A program made the position numbers and the translations under genes. Source: Sphingomonas sp. NBWT7 (GTDB lineage: Bacteria > Pseudomonadota > Alphaproteobacteria > Sphingomonadales > Sphingomonadaceae). Taken from it: 64,000 nucleotides of DNA. Of the stretch, positions 62,837-64,000 are shown piece after piece; positions within the stretch are counted from its first letter, which is position 1; each line of letters opens with the position of its first letter. A model generated the notes under the pieces. It was given only the letters and a program-made list of their open reading frames with translations. It did no database searches and had not been told where the DNA came from. The stretch covers positions 186,001 to 250,000 of the forward strand of contig NZ_CP043639.1 in NCBI RefSeq assembly GCF_014217605.1, in the 5' to 3' direction.

Positions 62837-64000
62837 CGATCGCGCTGCCCGTCCCCACCATGGCCGTTCCTGCAGCATGGCGCGCACACCTCTCCGCGCT
62901 CGCCGCCGTCGCCGCGGCGATCCTGCTGCTATTCCGCCGCGATGTTGCCGAGCTGGTCGATATCTGGTGGACCAGCACGACCTACGGCCACTGCCTATTC
63001 ATTGCGCCCGTCGTTGCCTGGCTCGTTTGGACGCGGCGCGGCGAATTGGCGCAGCTGTGTCCGATGGCGTGGTGGCCCGGGCTCGCGCTGGTCGCGGCGG
63101 GCGGCGCTGGCTGGCTGCTCGGCGAGGCGGCGGGCGCGGCCTTCGCGCGTCAGCTCGGACTGGTAATGATGCTGCAGGGCGCGGTCGTCACGTTGCTCGG
63201 CCCGCACGTCGCACGCGGCATCGCTTTTCCACTCGGCTACGCGCTGTTCATGGTGCCGTTCGGCGAGTGGCTCGAGCCGCCGCTCCAGGCGATCACCGTC
63301 GCGATGGTCATGCCGCTGCTGCACCTTGTCGGCGTGCCGGCGGCGGTGGACGGCGTGCTTATCCACGCCGGGCGCTATTATTTCGAGGTGGCCGAAGCCT
63401 GTTCGGGATCGAAGTTCGTGCTGTCGATGGCGGCCTACGGGGTGCTTGTCGCCAATGTCTGCTTCCGCTCGGCGCGGCGGCGCGCGATCTTTCTCGTCGT
63501 CGCTTTGATCATTCCTGTGCTCGCCAACGGCGTGCGCGCGTTCGCGACGATCTGGGCGGCGGAACTCACCAGCCTGGAGGCGGCGACGGGCTTCGACCAC
63601 ATCGTCTACGGCTGGATCTTCTTCGCCTTCGTCATGATTGCAGTGATGGCGGTCGGCTGGCGCTGGTTCGATCGCGCGCCCGACGATGCGGCGTTCGATC
63701 CCGCGACGCTGCCGCCGCCGCGCCGCCACCGCGTCGCGCTGCTCCCGGCGGCGATCGGGGCGGTCCTGCTCGCGGCGCTGTTCCCTGCTTGGTCCGCGGC
63801 GATCGCCGGCCGTTCGCAGCCGTTGCCCGCAGCGCTCGCCGCCCCCGTCGTGCCGGGCTGGACGCGCATCGACCCGCGCACGTCGGCGCCGTGGCGGCCG
63901 AGCTATCCGGCCGCCGACCGCCAGCTGTTCGCACGCTACGTCGATTCCCGGGGGAATGCGGTCGACCTTGCGCTCGCCTTGTTCGCCGCGCAGCATGAGG
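62833..64000 (+). CDS. xrtA: Exosortase A (XrtA), with EpsI-like C-terminal part, truncated by window end
   Basis: At least 389 residues, running off the window. A multi-helix inner membrane protein. Catalytic triad: Cys190 in EACSGSKFVL, Arg235 in ANGVRAF, His256 in FDHIVYG. Exosortases cleave PEP-CTERM signals on exported proteins, probably transferring them to the cell surface or glycan. After helix 8 (about residue 300) the sequence continues into a periplasmic, EpsI-like domain. The ATG overlaps the glycosyltransferase stop. The ACSGSK form differs slightly from the common CSGIR, but the triad is intact. Confidence 0.92.
   Translation, partial: MTIALPVPTMAVPAAWRAHLSALAAVAAAILLLFRRDVAELVDIWWTSTTYGHCLFIAPVVAWLVWTRRGELAQLCPMAWWPGLALVAAGGAGWLLGEAAGAAFARQLGLVMMLQGAVVTLLGPHVARGIAFPLGYALFMVPFGEWLEPPLQAITVAMVMPLLHLVGVPAAVDGVLIHAGRYYFEVAEACSGSKFVLSMAAYGVLVANVCFRSARRRAIFLVVALIIPVLANGVRAFATIWAAELTSLEAATGFDHIVYGWIFFAFVMIAVMAVGWRWFDRAPDDAAFDPATLPPPRRHRVALLPAAIGAVLLAALFPAWSAAIAGRSQPLPAALAAPVVPGWTRIDPRTSAPWRPSYPAADRQLFARYVDSRGNAVDLALALFAAQHE

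Noticed and set aside
62772..63998. Open frame overlapping xrtA in another plus frame
   Set aside because: Arg-rich shadow. The xrtA frame has membrane helices and the exosortase triad and starts with an ATGA overlap at 62833.

Overview
The window reads as chromosomal DNA of a high-GC alphaproteobacterium of the Sphingomonadales, most likely Sphingomonas or a close relative. Reasons: the alphaproteobacterial F0 gene order with a split b/b' pair, a RegB/RegA-type redox sensor pair, a large TonB-dependent receptor of sphingomonad style, small DUF6481-like and DUF1488-like proteins, and a complete exosortase A (XrtA) exopolysaccharide locus. Taxonomy is inferred from gene content; no rRNA is present. 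I see no insertion sequence, prophage, CRISPR array or integrase. One tRNA gene (Pro, anticodon GGG) is present.

Layout. 0.2-4.8 kb: an exported L,D-transpeptidase-like protein facing a minus-strand set made of a family 2 glycosyltransferase, an unusual 823-residue fusion of a DegT-type aminotransferase to a FAD/NAD(P) oxidoreductase, and a small chorismate mutase. 4.9-11.4 kb: rpsD followed by a structured, terminator-ended stretch, an M28 peptidase overlapping agmatine deiminase, purB, an exported EF-hand protein and radC. 11.5-15.3 kb: a ydbH-ynbE-ydbL envelope operon. 15.3-18.1 kb: the F0 ATP synthase operon (atpI-B-E-F'-F). 18.2-25.5 kb: a TIGR02117-type protein, a sugar transporter, an SDR gene divergent from an ArsR-type regulator with a palindromic operator between them, the yajC-secD-secF export operon, a small monooxygenase and tRNA-Pro. 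25.5-34.4 kb: a small glycine-rich protein, a TonB-dependent receptor, a spermidine-synthase-like protein, a glutamine amidotransferase, a DUF4126-like protein, a cation/proton antiporter and a GAF-PAS-GGDEF protein.

34.5-41.3 kb: a minus-strand operon cyoA-cyoB-cyoC-cyoD-surf1-regB-regA. Terminal quinol oxidase, its assembly factor and a quinone/thiol-sensing two-component system are translationally coupled, which suggests a self-contained respiratory control unit. A perfect 19-bp palindrome lies upstream of cyoA, between it and a divergent MFS transporter.

42.8-49.1 kb: trhO, three short proteins of unknown role, an M17 aminopeptidase, trxB and an exported S10 carboxypeptidase.

49.1-64.0 kb: the XrtA/PEP-CTERM exopolysaccharide locus. 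Two alpha/beta hydrolase-like proteins and an acyl carrier protein run leftward. Rightward run an acyl-CoA ligase, a PLP decarboxylase, a Wza-like export lipoprotein, a Wzz-like chain length determinant, a tyrosine autokinase, an outer-membrane beta-barrel protein, an ExeA-like ATPase, a polysaccharide deacetylase, a FemAB-like protein, a glycosyltransferase and exosortase A, which is cut by the window end. Most junctions are ATGA/GTGA overlaps, so this is one coordinated machine for making and exporting a polysaccharide and processing PEP-CTERM proteins. No PEP-CTERM substrate is visible in the window.
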